Shown one piece after another: positions 1-11,448 of a DNA stretch of 64,000 nucleotides. The notes beneath the pieces are model-generated. The model saw only the letters and a list, made by a program, of their open reading frames with translations. It searched no databases and was not told where the DNA came from. The DNA is taken from the NCBI GenBank assembly GCA_964304625.1, contig OZ199838.1, forward strand, positions 15,376,001 to 15,440,000, written 5' to 3'. This stretch comes from Kudoa neothunni (taxonomy: Eukaryota > Cnidaria). Made by a program: the position numbers and the translations under genes. Each line of letters begins with the position of its first letter. Position 1 is the first letter of the stretch.

Positions 1-3000
1 TCGTTTGAGAAGGAACTTAGAGATGCTTATCTTTCAATGTTCATGCAACTCCCAGCCCACGAGTACATACTCTCACATCCTTGCTTTGTGCATTGTATGA
101 TTGCTTCTTTTTTCAGGTAAGATATTTTAATTATGTGGATCCAACTTCTCGCCATCTTCAACAACTGTATATCACTGTAACAAATCATTCAATGTAATAC
201 TATCGAACGACTGAATATTCACCCATTAATGTGTGATTAGAATGAACGAATATTTTTCTATTACAATGGTTATGGTGTTCCAGATCCAGAACCGGATGGG
301 TCAATCTATTTGTCTACCTTTGTGAGAATTTTGTGTTTGGTTGGTCGAATTGTCTATTTTCGTGTAGAATGATAGAGGATAAATGTGTATGAAAAAATTT
401 CCCTAAAGGAACTCTATCAAAAGAGAACCCCAAATCGCTAACTATTTTGGATTGCTCTTTTTCCGGTATCACTTTCAAATTAAAATCATTGTTTGATTAG
501 AGTGTTTTTTAGAATACGTGTTGGATTCCTTGTTGGATGGAGAAGTGGATGTGGCCCTAAAAGTGCCCTCAATAAATTCTCCATATTTCTAGGTGCAACT
601 AGAAAAAATCAAGTGCTACCCTTAAACTCAGAACTTCCTACCGATATTTTCACTATGTGTTTAACATCCCCGATAGAAACAGCCAATATTTTATTTCATT
701 TTCGAAAAGCTAAGAAAGCCCAACGCGAATTTTAGCATTAACGACGTGAAAAAGTAAAATATTTTTCGGTAGATGCTGTAATAATGCATTATGTAGGATT
801 CCTGGTGTTAATAACGACAGAAACACACTTAAAGGGGAAATCAAACTGGATATACACTACGATCATGGACACAATTGCGTATGCTTCTTTGCCATTAGGT
901 GAGTTTGTTTATTCTGCACCTATATAAATAAATTTTGGATAACCCAGTGGTTAATTACTTTTAAAATAGCAAAATTTCTCCAACTCTACAGAGGAGATTT
1001 ACTTTTAGCGGGGTTGATGCGAAATTTTTTGCTGGCTTCTCGATTACTAGCACCCTTCAATTGCAATCCGGTTTCCTTTCCTAAATTACCTCGTACAATA
1101 CACCAACATTACCTGTGGCAAGTGTGGGGACTATCACTTTGAACGAACTATGAATTTCGTCCAACATCATGAACACGCTTTTCACCTCTCAACTTCATTC
1201 TGACTTTTTTATCAACCAAATCAAATCATTTGATCATTGGTTAAAAATACCGGGAAGTGAAAAATTTGTACATCCCGAATATTTGACACAAGCACTCCAA
1301 GTAGTTTTTTATTCCATTGATTAGAGGTTTGGACAACTTGTCTGTCGTATAATTACCCATTTGAAATACAATTCAAAGTAAAAGCGTAGCTTAATTTATC
1401 ACATTATTGTTAGAAAATAAAAACAATTAATAGAGAAATAATGACTTATGTTAGTTGCTTACAAATTTAATTAAAGCTATACTGTATTAGAAGGTACTTC
1501 TATTCTATTTGGTTATTAGTAATTAAACCACCAAATTGTATATTTTTGGCCTCCATCTTTTAAAAAAGCGCTTACCGACTCAAAATTAAGTTTTCGTCCT
1601 TCTAGATCAGTGCGTCCCAGGCCTCACTGATGGGGACAGAAATTTGTGAACGTTTAATGAACCGCTGTGATGGCGCGGAAAATCTTGAGTATTGACGTGA
1701 CACAGATAATGATGAGATATTTAGATAATATGATGTACTTTGAAGTCAATATCGGGATTGTCGAAATCGCTTATTTTTACGTAACGGTTAATACCATAAA
1801 AAGTACAAAGATAATGACTAATTATATAAAAATTAATAATAATACTTAACACGTCTTCACCCAAATCTTGCCTCATTTAGAATCATATATCCCTCCCTTT
1901 TTTTGATTAAGCCCAATTCAAATTGATTAATTTTGTATTTATATTCATTATTTTTGGTTTATTACCTCCGTATTCACAAGTCTTTCCTATTGAAGGCTGA
2001 AATATCACGAGTTTCATCAGACGCGGTTTTTGACGGGATGAAGAACTAAGGATGTTAATTTTTAAGGTTCATCGATACATTAAGTTAGATCTGATCAAAC
2101 ACGTTTTAATTTTAACGAGAAAAAGAAATATATATTGATTTCTTTAAAATTTTACTGCGATAGAGATCTTTATTCAAAGTTATAAATGGGTTAAGTTAAA
2201 AAATCAATACTTTTGAAAGATATGGGTGACAGAACTTTTTTTCAAAAAAAGTGGGGAATTATAATAAAAAGATTAGGAAAAATTGTTATAAATGATATTA
2301 ACTTAATTCAAAATTTAATTTTGATGACAATCAACTATTAAATATGAACAATTAAAAAGTGGAGAAAATATATTTTTTTAATAGGAGAGTTAGTTATTAA
2401 ATTATTTTTATTTTATTTCTTGACAAATTTTGTCTATAAAATGACATAATTTGAATTGATTTTTAGCTTAATAAAAAAATAGAAAGAATATTTTCAAAGA
2501 TGGTTTAAACTTATTTATTTAAGTATTCGTTACTTATTAAATAATAAACAAGGAAGCAGTGAAATAACTCAAAATAAATGCATGTATCAGGATTAGTCGT
2601 GCAAAAGGTATCAGACTGATTAAGGAAATTTGATTTTTATTGAGTTATTGTGGATTCTTGAGCTTCTAGTTAGTAAATTTTTTATAATGTTAATGATTTT
2701 TAATAAATTTCATTATATGTTAAGGTGGAAGCATTAATGATGATTAGTAGAACGGTTAAGTATTTAATATGGGACATATATCAAATTCTATGCAATAATG
2801 CGTATAGATCAAAGGTCTCTAAGTTACGACCCCGAAAAATTATAATGTGATCCGCCGACGTTTCTATTAAAAAATATAAAATTGCTCTAATAGATTATTT
2901 TAAGATTCGATGGTACAAATTTTAACAAAAGCAGCGCATCACATGAATAACTCTTAAATTCATCTCTAATAAAATTAATGTATATAATTAACCATAAACA

Positions 3001-6000
3001 GCGTATAACTCGAATTCTCGTAATTTGTAAGGCTATACTATTTTTTCATATGATAATTATATCATAATATTTAACGATTTAATTTTATAATAATTATAAT
3101 TTTTTGTTTATCACATATGCTGTTTTGCTATTGAATTCAAATGTGCTGTTATCTTTGATTGATTGATCCGACATTATAAATTCAAGGTAATCCAAATAAA
3201 CCATATAATATGATATCCATCAGAATAGAAAAAATTTGTATTTTCTTTATTTTTCTATGAGCATTAAGTTTAAGTGATCAAAGATGCGCTTATTTTATTT
3301 TTGACTAACGGAGTTTTCCTTCATTAAAATTCGGCATGGCTACCTTGTTCTGTTAACTAATGTTTATTACGTGTAGTTTCTGTTGGGACAATCCTTACGA
3401 CCAGCTATTCTTAAGCTGATATGCAAGTTTTTCGATTTTGGACTGTGGGCTATCAAGAAAGTAATCGAGTTGCAAATTCCATTAAAATTTCCAATATGTA
3501 ATAATCTGTATATTAGGCACTTTCAGTGGGAATGTTCACTTATTTGGTAAAACTGTTCAATAGCACAATTAACGAATCTACTCCATCACAGCTGGACTAT
3601 TCCAACATTAAGTGTTCACTGTTTCTTTGGTGTAAACTCACCTTTTTCGAACCTCATTATCAAATCGAGCTTCTACATGCCAAAAAATACCACGTTTTTA
3701 TTTATCTACTTCAGCACGATCTAAATCAAACACCATCTCTTGATATCAAAATACTCGTCATGTATATAGTGACACGTCTGGTTGAAAATGCCGCACGTCG
3801 TAAAGTAACCATTCACGAATGCTTTTACTTGTTGATACACGAAAGTTATTTCAGGAAGCCTTTGAGAATTATGATAAACAGCTTTGTAGAGCCGTTTTCG
3901 ATATGTTGCTTCAGTGTCATTTAGCGTTGAATCCCATTGTCCCAACAACTCAAGGTTTTCCCTCAGATTCGTCGCCTCCAACCACCGCTATTATACACTC
4001 AAGCCAGGCATCTGTTGTTCAATATAAAATGTACAGTTTGCTTTTCCTGTGGAGTGTACTTTGTCTTGGAACATTGTGCGAGAATAATTACATTATTCAA
4101 CAAAGAGTAATAAGAAATAATCTAATTATTTGGCTCAAAGATTACCTTTATGTTGATGACCCAAAAGTAATTTGTTCTTTGATATGTTCACTGGTGTTAC
4201 TATGTGTAAATCGATATTCTAATAAGATACGAGCTGCAATGGTTTGTCTTTTTGGAAATCTGATAAATTTACAACCCAACGAAACAGTCTTCCCAAACCA
4301 ACAAGAGAAAATCATTGACGAACAATTGATTCTACTTATTTTGGATATCATTGATGTAGAATGTAATACCATGGTTAAGAAAGAAATAATGATAGCATCT
4401 TTCAAGTTTATAAAAAAGTATTATGAATCAGTAAAATCGGTAGCATTTGATGTATCGAGTGACATGAACTATGGTACAATTCAATTGGTTTTCGATCCAA
4501 AAGCAATCGTGTTTCAAAAATTATCCTCGAGAAAGATTAAAAAAATAAAAAAAACTATTTCATTCTACTCTTCTCGATGTCATGTACACGGAGATGGAAT
4601 CCCCACCAAATCCATATTTGCAAGTGTTTAAATGTGGTATGAAATTGTTAATAGATGCCACGCCGGACATTGTGAAGACGACACGACTTTTTATGGCTAC
4701 TATTTTGCCAGTAACTTATAAAAATAAGATTGGTTGTTTGATATGAACGTTGTTGATTTAGTTTGATCTCAATTCGAACACCAATGAGATCACCGTTCAA
4801 AGTGTTATCACCTACAACCATAAATATTCTATCGGTGAATATTCGCTCAACTACAGGAGAAAATTATTCGATAAATTGCCAGATTGCGTAATCCTTGTCA
4901 GTAACATAGGGAAAAATTATATCTACCACAATTTAGGATGTTTTTCTATCGAGTTCTAATATGAATATTGGTTCGCCATTATCAATAAATAACTGTGCCA
5001 TTCCTGAGGTTGAAAATGATTGGAATGAAATTTTCGATGGCGCCGGAAACCTACTACCTTCGTCTACACGCTGGGAGTCACAAATTTTGATATCTGATTT
5101 AATTTTTCGCTGCTCCACATTTTTTATGCAACCCATCATGCATGATGACGTGATTTCGTTCCAATTTCAAAAAGAACAATTTGAATGCACAAAACAACGT
5201 CAATCCAACTTGGAAACATTCCATAGATGTGTTAAGACACCCCCACTTAATCGAAAAAACTTTTCTACACGGTCCTATGTTATATTGACTCCTTATGTAT
5301 CTCGTCCAGCAATCAAGTTCCATTCTTATAAACCTCAGCTGTATCTGTCTCAAAAAAATATTGTATACTCTTTAAATTGGACCAAAGATAGCGATGTTTC
5401 CACCAAAATAATCAATCACATTGATAAAACCATCGATATCACCACTATAGAGCTAATGAATGAAGATCATTTCAATCAGTTATTGTTAACTGGAAGTGAT
5501 GATGGTGTGGTTAAGATATGGTCAATCGATAACAATATACGCAGTGAAACCAATTGTCTCTCTGGTCAACTTTCTTCATGGAAAGCCTTGCCATCACTAA
5601 TCAATGCACATGATTCAATTCCCACTATGACAACCGCTTGGAACCAACGTATTTCTACGTTGTGTGTGGGTGGTTGGAGCGATCATGTGTATTGCTGGGA
5701 CCTCAATGTGGAACGCTTGTGTGGTTCTATGTTGCTCAATGATAGCAATCCATCTCCTACTACTTCAATGTTTTTCTTTGATAATAACTGGCATAGTTTG
5801 GTCTGTTCGACTTTGAGTGGCAATGTCAATGTGTATGATTTACGCACCTTCACAAGTGTTGCACATCACTGTGAGTCCATTATTGGGAAGGATCGTGTGC
5901 CCGATAACAAACTCCCGTCTATAGCTCGAATTTGTAAAGCTTTCCCATCCAAAACCAACGATTATCATCTACACATTGCTAGGTAGTTAACAATTATATA

Positions 6001-6389
6001 CATTAATGAGTTTAATCTTTTGTAGTGCTTCTGGTAACCTCTATTTGTACGATATTAGACAACAAAAGGTTATCGAATCGCATGACATTTCAATCGGTGA
6101 TATTAACGGTTGTGATTACCAACCCTATCATCGGTGCCTGGCCTACCAATCTGTCGACAGAGATATTTCCATTCTTTCTGACGATGGAAAGTTGATTTAT
6201 TGTGGTAGATTCAAAAAATCTCCATCGAAAGACAAACTCCCATCAAATTATCTCACAACAAAATTTCATCCATTTATGAGTGTGTTGGCGCTGTACGGCG
6301 ATGATGGTGTCGTTGATGTGGTTCGCACGTCTGAACTTCAAGATACATCTGTTGATGAAGTGGTTGCTGTTTCTGACAAAAATTTGTAG
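1..6389 (+). CDS. RPTOR: Raptor (mTORC1 scaffold subunit), 5' partial, at least 11 exons
   Basis: Raptor is the substrate-recruiting scaffold of the TOR complex 1 kinase and acts in the cytosol and on lysosomes. The caspase-like N-terminal (RNC) domain is recognisable from 117: a DPT segment, then NGYGVP at about 264-281 (human NGHGVP), and ELPTDIF followed by CLTSPI at about 628-678 (human DLPADLF, CLTTPI). HEAT repeats follow from 3377 to 4710, and the C-terminal WD40 propeller from 4937 (SGDDG/VWDL-type blades). Introns that keep frame are 194-240, 322-375, 466-500, 754-796, 899-969, 1301-3376, 3498-3526, 3805-3854, 4711-4761, 4888-4936 and 5983-6025. Bases 1-87 are open in phase and may be the preceding exon. 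About seven one-base shifts, all in homopolymers (six before 1.3 kb, one near 4550), interrupt otherwise gap-free homology. Stop at 6387-6389; AATAAA at 6630. Confidence 0.88.
1301..3376 (+). other. 2.1-kb Raptor intron carrying a degraded transposon relic
   Basis: The intron lies between the RNC domain exons and the HEAT exons; GT at 1301 and AG at 3375-3376. It is about 40 times longer than neighbouring introns. The part from about 1609 to 2130 resembles, in reverse orientation, the repeat at 7113-7994, so the length is explained at least partly by a transposon insertion. No exon is recognisable inside it; the 60-codon ORF at 1667-1849 lies within the repeat. Confidence 0.6.
1609..2130 (-). 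mobile_element. hAT-like non-autonomous element relic, copy A
   Basis: The segment begins with CAGTGCGTCCCAGGCCTC, a hAT-type terminus. Its body matches the reverse complement of the repeat at 7113-7994 in at least two blocks: one around 1690-1720 (GATAATGATGAG shared) and one at about 2020-2130 (GAAGAACTAA, then TTAATTTTTAAGG). The right end was not located and may extend towards 2.8 kb. No transposase is visible. Family assignment rests on terminus shape only. Confidence 0.45.
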
Positions 6390-7112
6390 TTATCATTTGA
6401 ATTTTTACTTTATCATACTGATTTTCGATCAATTGTACATTAATCTGCCTTAAAATCACGATAAACACGATAACTATGAATCTTTTTAAATAGAAATCTC
6501 TCTGTCGCTCTTTTAATTAATTATTTAATCAATTAGTTTTTGTTAAATAACTTACCTGGATCAACAAAATATTTTTACATGCTTTAATATTTAAAAATTT
6601 TCGAATTCTTAAATGTATAGTTAAATGCAAATAAATTTTATTCCATGAAATTTATGCGATTGACTCACATCTTGTATACCTTTAAAGTATAAAAGTTTTG
6701 GTTTCGAGATTTTAGTTTTATGTACAGTTACACAAACTTAGTCTGTGGCTTTATACTTGAATTTGGAAAAAGTCAACAATTGCTTGCATATATACTTCTC
6801 GCTTAATCCACTTGTGGTGGTCAGATGGCATGGATGTCTGACTATTGGCTGGTATTTCTTAAAGTGGCTATTTGAAACCCGGTTTATAAGTATAACCATT
6901 GTTTCTGTGCTGTGCGCCCTCAATCTGCAATGAAAACCGTGATTTGAATGCACGCTCATTATTGTCACATGTTTATGCAGTTATAGTTATGCCCGATGTG
7001 GAGGATCGAATTAGACCTTCAAATTATTAGGGATGTATCCACATTATACATAAAAGGCGAGTTTGTGTGTCAACAAGTACGCGGTTGCGACAAAATTTTT
7101 TCCTTATAGACC
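6390..7112. other. intergenic, no gene seen
   Basis: Raptor 3' region. AATAAA at 6630-6635 is a plausible polyadenylation signal. Overlapping 62-76 codon ORFs on both strands at 6738-6968 show no recognisable protein and no splice context. Confidence 0.5.
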
Positions 7113-7994
7113 AACGTTTCTCAACTTTCTTGACTCATGAGCCCCCGACTAGCTAAGTTGAATAAATACAAACCCCTAGGTATATTAACCACGTTTATCT
7201 AAATTATTGTTACAGAATTGTTTTTAAAATTGACTTTAATTATAGTCATGAATTTAGGAGACTAATTTTTGTGGTTGATATTTTTAAAGAATAAAAATCT
7301 TGTCATACACTCTACAAAACTTTTGGTTCCCGATCTTTTTTTAATCGCGTCCCATTTTGTCTTGAATACAAGTTTATTGCTGCATTTTTTCAAAAGTGTT
7401 GGGTTTTTAACTTAAACTGCATATAATTTTGACTCATGCTTATATTACATTCAAATTTGAAAGCAGTTAATATATGCTTCTTGTATCATTAAAATTAAAA
7501 TGTATTAGATCAAATTTAATTTAGTTTATTGATGGACCTTAAAAATTAACTTATTTAGTTCTTCACCGCGTCAAAAACGGCGTTAAGTAAAATTCGTGGT
7601 AATCCAACCTGCATTAGGTAAGACTTTCGTGTATACAGAGCTTATAAACGAAAATAAACAATCTAGATAGAAAATGAATCATTATTATATCAGATTAAAT
7701 CGAAAGTAGGGGAGATCACGATTATGTGACAATATTTGAATTAAAACCATTCCGATTCTATGGGGGTAAAGATCACGTTAAATGTTGTTATTTATATAAA
7801 TAGTCACTGATTTTTGTATTTCTTTAAAATATTCACAGCTACTTAAAAATAAACGATATCAAAAATTGAGGTATTGATTTCAAAGTGCGCCACATCACAA
7901 AATACTCATCATTATCAATGTCACATCAACAATCCGGATTTCCCGTACCCCATCAAAATTTTTCCGCGCCCCACCGACAGGAAACAGCGGTCTA
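7113..7994 (+). mobile_element. hAT-like non-autonomous element relic, copy B
   Basis: The left end reads CAACGTTTCTCAACTTTC and the right end, read inward from the other strand, CGCTGTTTCCTGTC, with C-rich subterminal stretches at both ends as in many hAT MITEs. The two ends match imperfectly and no exact 8-bp duplication was found, so the copy is old. Its body recurs inverted inside the Raptor intron at about 1609-2130. No transposase ORF. Confidence 0.4.
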
Positions 7995-9710
7995 ATGCAT
8001 CGTTCATTACGAGGACATTAGTAGATTAAACCTGCTCACTTCGGCAGAAAGATATGGCGAAGGGATACGTGATTCTTTGTGGTGTCTAGATTGTTCATAG
8101 AGTTTGTTTGGCCTATCAAATAGACTAAGTTGGAGACAATGTGTTTCAAAAAAAGAAATCGAATTTTTTGTTATAGTTTCTTAAATATTTCATCAGAGGA
8201 ATCCATTTATTATGTTGTTCCAAAATGAAAACAGGTATCTTGAGAGCAACAACTAACAACTAGCGTATAAATCTTCGTGGTAAAAATACACAGTTTGGCT
8301 AGTTAAGTTCTTTCGCTAACAATGATTCCTTAATAATGTATGATATATTTTCAGTTAGCCGTATTTAAAGAAATCGACGTATAATTTCAGATTTTATTTA
8401 ACTAATAATCAAAGATAATTTTAATATATTTCATACTCCTCTAAGTCTAAGAAATGTTTAACTTTGTCATTTCTTAAAATTATTTTAAACCTGAGTATTT
8501 TTTAAATTCGTAGTCCACATTTTGTCATTACATATGCTGTAAGATACTTGAAATTGTCAAGTTTGTAATAAAAACTAATAATTCGACCAAAAAACAGAAA
8601 TTTTCTAAAATTAAAACAATTATAAAATATAAATATTACAAAATATTAATTCCTCAGGAGATAAATGAATAGAATAAGATTTGAGTTTAGGGGCTCAATG
8701 TGTTGATAGCTGCTACAAAGCTTAAGCAATATCGCTCATTTATCATCGATTAAATCATATTAACTATTTCTAATGTGAAGATATAATAAATAAAAAAATA
8801 TATTTAGTAATAAAACTGTTATTTCTCAATTGAAAAAGTGAGGTTTTAATTAGAATCTGCACGAGATAAGACGAAATACAACCGAAGAATAATGAATAAG
8901 ATTTAGGAAAAGATAATTTCAGAGATAAGTGTAGTCTTCCTCAAATTCTACCTACAAGATCATTTACCATAATATTTTAATTTCACAATAAAATACGAGA
9001 CAAATATATTTAAATTAATGTGATATCTAATGGATTATTGAAATAATTAGTTTTTATCTGTTCTTAGAGAATTCCTTTATTCGCCTAGCGATAAGTTGAT
9101 AATTCGTCCATAATTTTATATCCCTGAAAGAAAAAGAATCTTACCACATTAACTGTTCAAATTATTACAGACTAAATTTGTTTTTACAGTGACCTACCAC
9201 CTATTTATATTATTATTCCAATAAGACCTTTATAATGCCAAAAAAGTAAAATACCGGTCTCATTATATCAAGTTACTTCAAAATAATAGAAAATGTTTAT
9301 GTTACCTCAATTTAATTATGATTTAATTTAATATTATACAACAACAAATTAAATATCTTGTATGCAAAACATAAAATATGAAAAAAGATTATTACCAAAC
9401 TAATTTGTAAAAGTTCCATGAGAATTTAGATGAATAATCTGTTTGATATAATATAATCAACAATACAGCTATTTCTAATTGAAAATTTAATTTTATTCGT
9501 GTTATAATTTTAAATACCAAAATGTCTTGACTCACATCTTTCTCATTATCCCACTACTATTTTAGTTTATTAGGCCAATTTTACATATTTAGAGAATTAA
9601 AAATATTTTTGATAAACAGGATGAGCACACATCTTAATTCTTTTTGATTTAAGCATGCGCACTAATCATAAAGGTTTAAGCGAAAACTCGTTTGCGATTT
9701 GTCACCAACA
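7995..9710. other. intergenic AT-rich DNA, no gene seen
   Basis: No open frame above 60 codons, no splice-linked coding segment and no clear terminal repeats were seen. Long A/T runs dominate. Confidence 0.5.
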
Positions 9711-10396
9711 ATGCCTATCAATACCAACCGTCTTTCTGGTCCTCCGCAAGAAAAGCAAGATTCTTATGCAGTACCAACCACTCTGGATATTGTGGTGACG
9801 AATCCCATAACACACGTCGAAGGAAACAAACGTTTCACCGATTACGAAATTAGAACTACCGTAATTTCCACGATAAAATATACAAACCCAACCCATTATA
9901 TTTCGCCATTTTCACTAACTTTTTATGTTATGTTTTTTTTTCTAATAATTACGATCTAGACCAATCTTCCTACGTTCAATTTCACCGAAGCATCAGTCAG
10001 AAGACGATACAGTGATTTCGAATGGTTACGAACAGAACTAACAGATATAACTGGGGTATCTCCACTTAAAATGTGTACTCTTATTGATAACGAAACATTA
10101 ATGGAACGCTCAATTTAGATTGTTCTGTTCAACCTACCCACAAAAGGATTTCTCAAACAGATGCCCTTTCGTAAAGATCAAGGTATTTTTGAGGATTCAT
10201 TTATCGAAGAACGACAAAAGGGATTGGAAAAATTTATAAGATCGTATGTTGATAATCGTTGATTGATTAAATTATGTTTTATGGTAGAATTTCAAGTCAT
10301 CCCTCGGTACAAATCACAAAAATATTTCAAGCTTTTCTATGCGAGCCACATATCGATTATAACCATTATGAAAATACAAGGGATGATGAACTTTAA
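9711..10396 (+). CDS. SNX3: Sorting nexin 3 (PX-domain protein), 4 exons, 159 aa
   Basis: SNX3 binds PI3P on early endosomes through its PX domain and works with retromer in cargo recycling (for example Wntless). Exons 9711-9860, 9960-10055, 10119-10243 and 10288-10396 total 480 nt and join in frame. The product follows human SNX3 (162 aa) throughout: FTDYEIRTT, then VRRRYSDFEWLR (the PX lipid-binding RRYSDF motif), KGFLKQMPFR, and SFIEERQKGLEKFI. The ATG at 9711 gives a length close to the family. Introns are 44-99 nt. SNX12 is a close paralogue; the two cannot be separated by eye. AATAAA at 10585-10590. A complete and unremarkable gene. Confidence 0.93.
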
Positions 10397-11439
10397 TTTT
10401 GGACACAATTAAGCATCATTGTTTCGCGGTGTGATTACATAGCAAATGTTTTTATTACAAAAAAAAACAAATGGTCTAATTTGAAATCTAAAATACAACT
10501 ACTACATTTTCAGTTATCATCAAATTGACCTTCTTCAATGTTGTTGTCATTGTCTAGGAAAAAAAATTAATTAGGTAAACCAACAATAAAAATATTATCA
10601 TTTAAATGCATTTTACCTGTAAACAACTACAGAATTATTATAAACTCAGTTGTTATGCTTTATAAGATTAATTTGTTAAAAACAACTGAATGATGGAAGA
10701 TAATTCACGAGTGCGCATTTTATAAAAAAGCGTAATTTTTTAAGCCTTAGAGTTTAAAAAATTAATCTGTTATGTTAATAACAAATAGATGGGAAATTAA
10801 AAAAAAGTTTGGCACATTTTTATTGTATTGAAATCGAAGTAATAAAAGCTATCGTACTAAACTAAGTGTTTTTATAAGTGTAAAATTTGTTAATTGAGCC
10901 TAAGTAAATTTTGAACCATTTTATGTAAGTTAAAGTTTCTTTTATACGAACAAATACTTTATTAAATATGATTTCATATATTAAACTATTAGAGTGTATA
11001 TTTGTTGTCAGTTAAAAAATTAAAAATTCTATAATTGCTCGATACTACTTCTTTCAAACAATTACGATTACTTATAGTTTCAATATTAATATCAGTCCGG
11101 GTGTACATTTGTGGTTTAAATGAAAGTGGCTATTTCATAGCAAATAATATTCAGGTGTCATAGTTTTGACTCTATTTGATTATTTCCGACATTAAGAACG
11201 GAGCGATAGGCCGGAAATAATTAAATGTAGCAGATTCTAAAAAATTAAATGTATGCGAAATGCGAAAACTTAAGTAATGGAAATTCAAAACGGAACCTGC
11301 GTATGTGAATATTACCATTAAGATAAAATTGGTGCCTACCAATAGCAACAGTCAAAATTTAGTCTAAGATGCTAAATACGTAAGCACTGGCTTCATTTTT
11401 AATTACCACAGCTCATTTGGTATTAAAAATTAAATTTAT
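10397..11439. other. intergenic, with a stray MULE-terminus-like segment
   Basis: No gene seen. Around 11124-11150 a GTGGCTATTTCA segment resembles the terminal repeat of the MULE at 11449-14024, so a solo or older related terminus may lie here. Confidence 0.4.
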
Positions 11440-11448
11440 TTTTAAAAA

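Noticed and set aside
3526-4631. Two overlapping ORFs near 3.8 kb as separate genes or a frameshift in Raptor
   Set aside because: A 50-nt GT-AG intron (3805-3854) joins them in phase within the HEAT region.
9699-9710. Upstream TTG start for SNX3
   Set aside because: The ATG at 9711 gives a family-like length; a non-AUG start is unnecessary.
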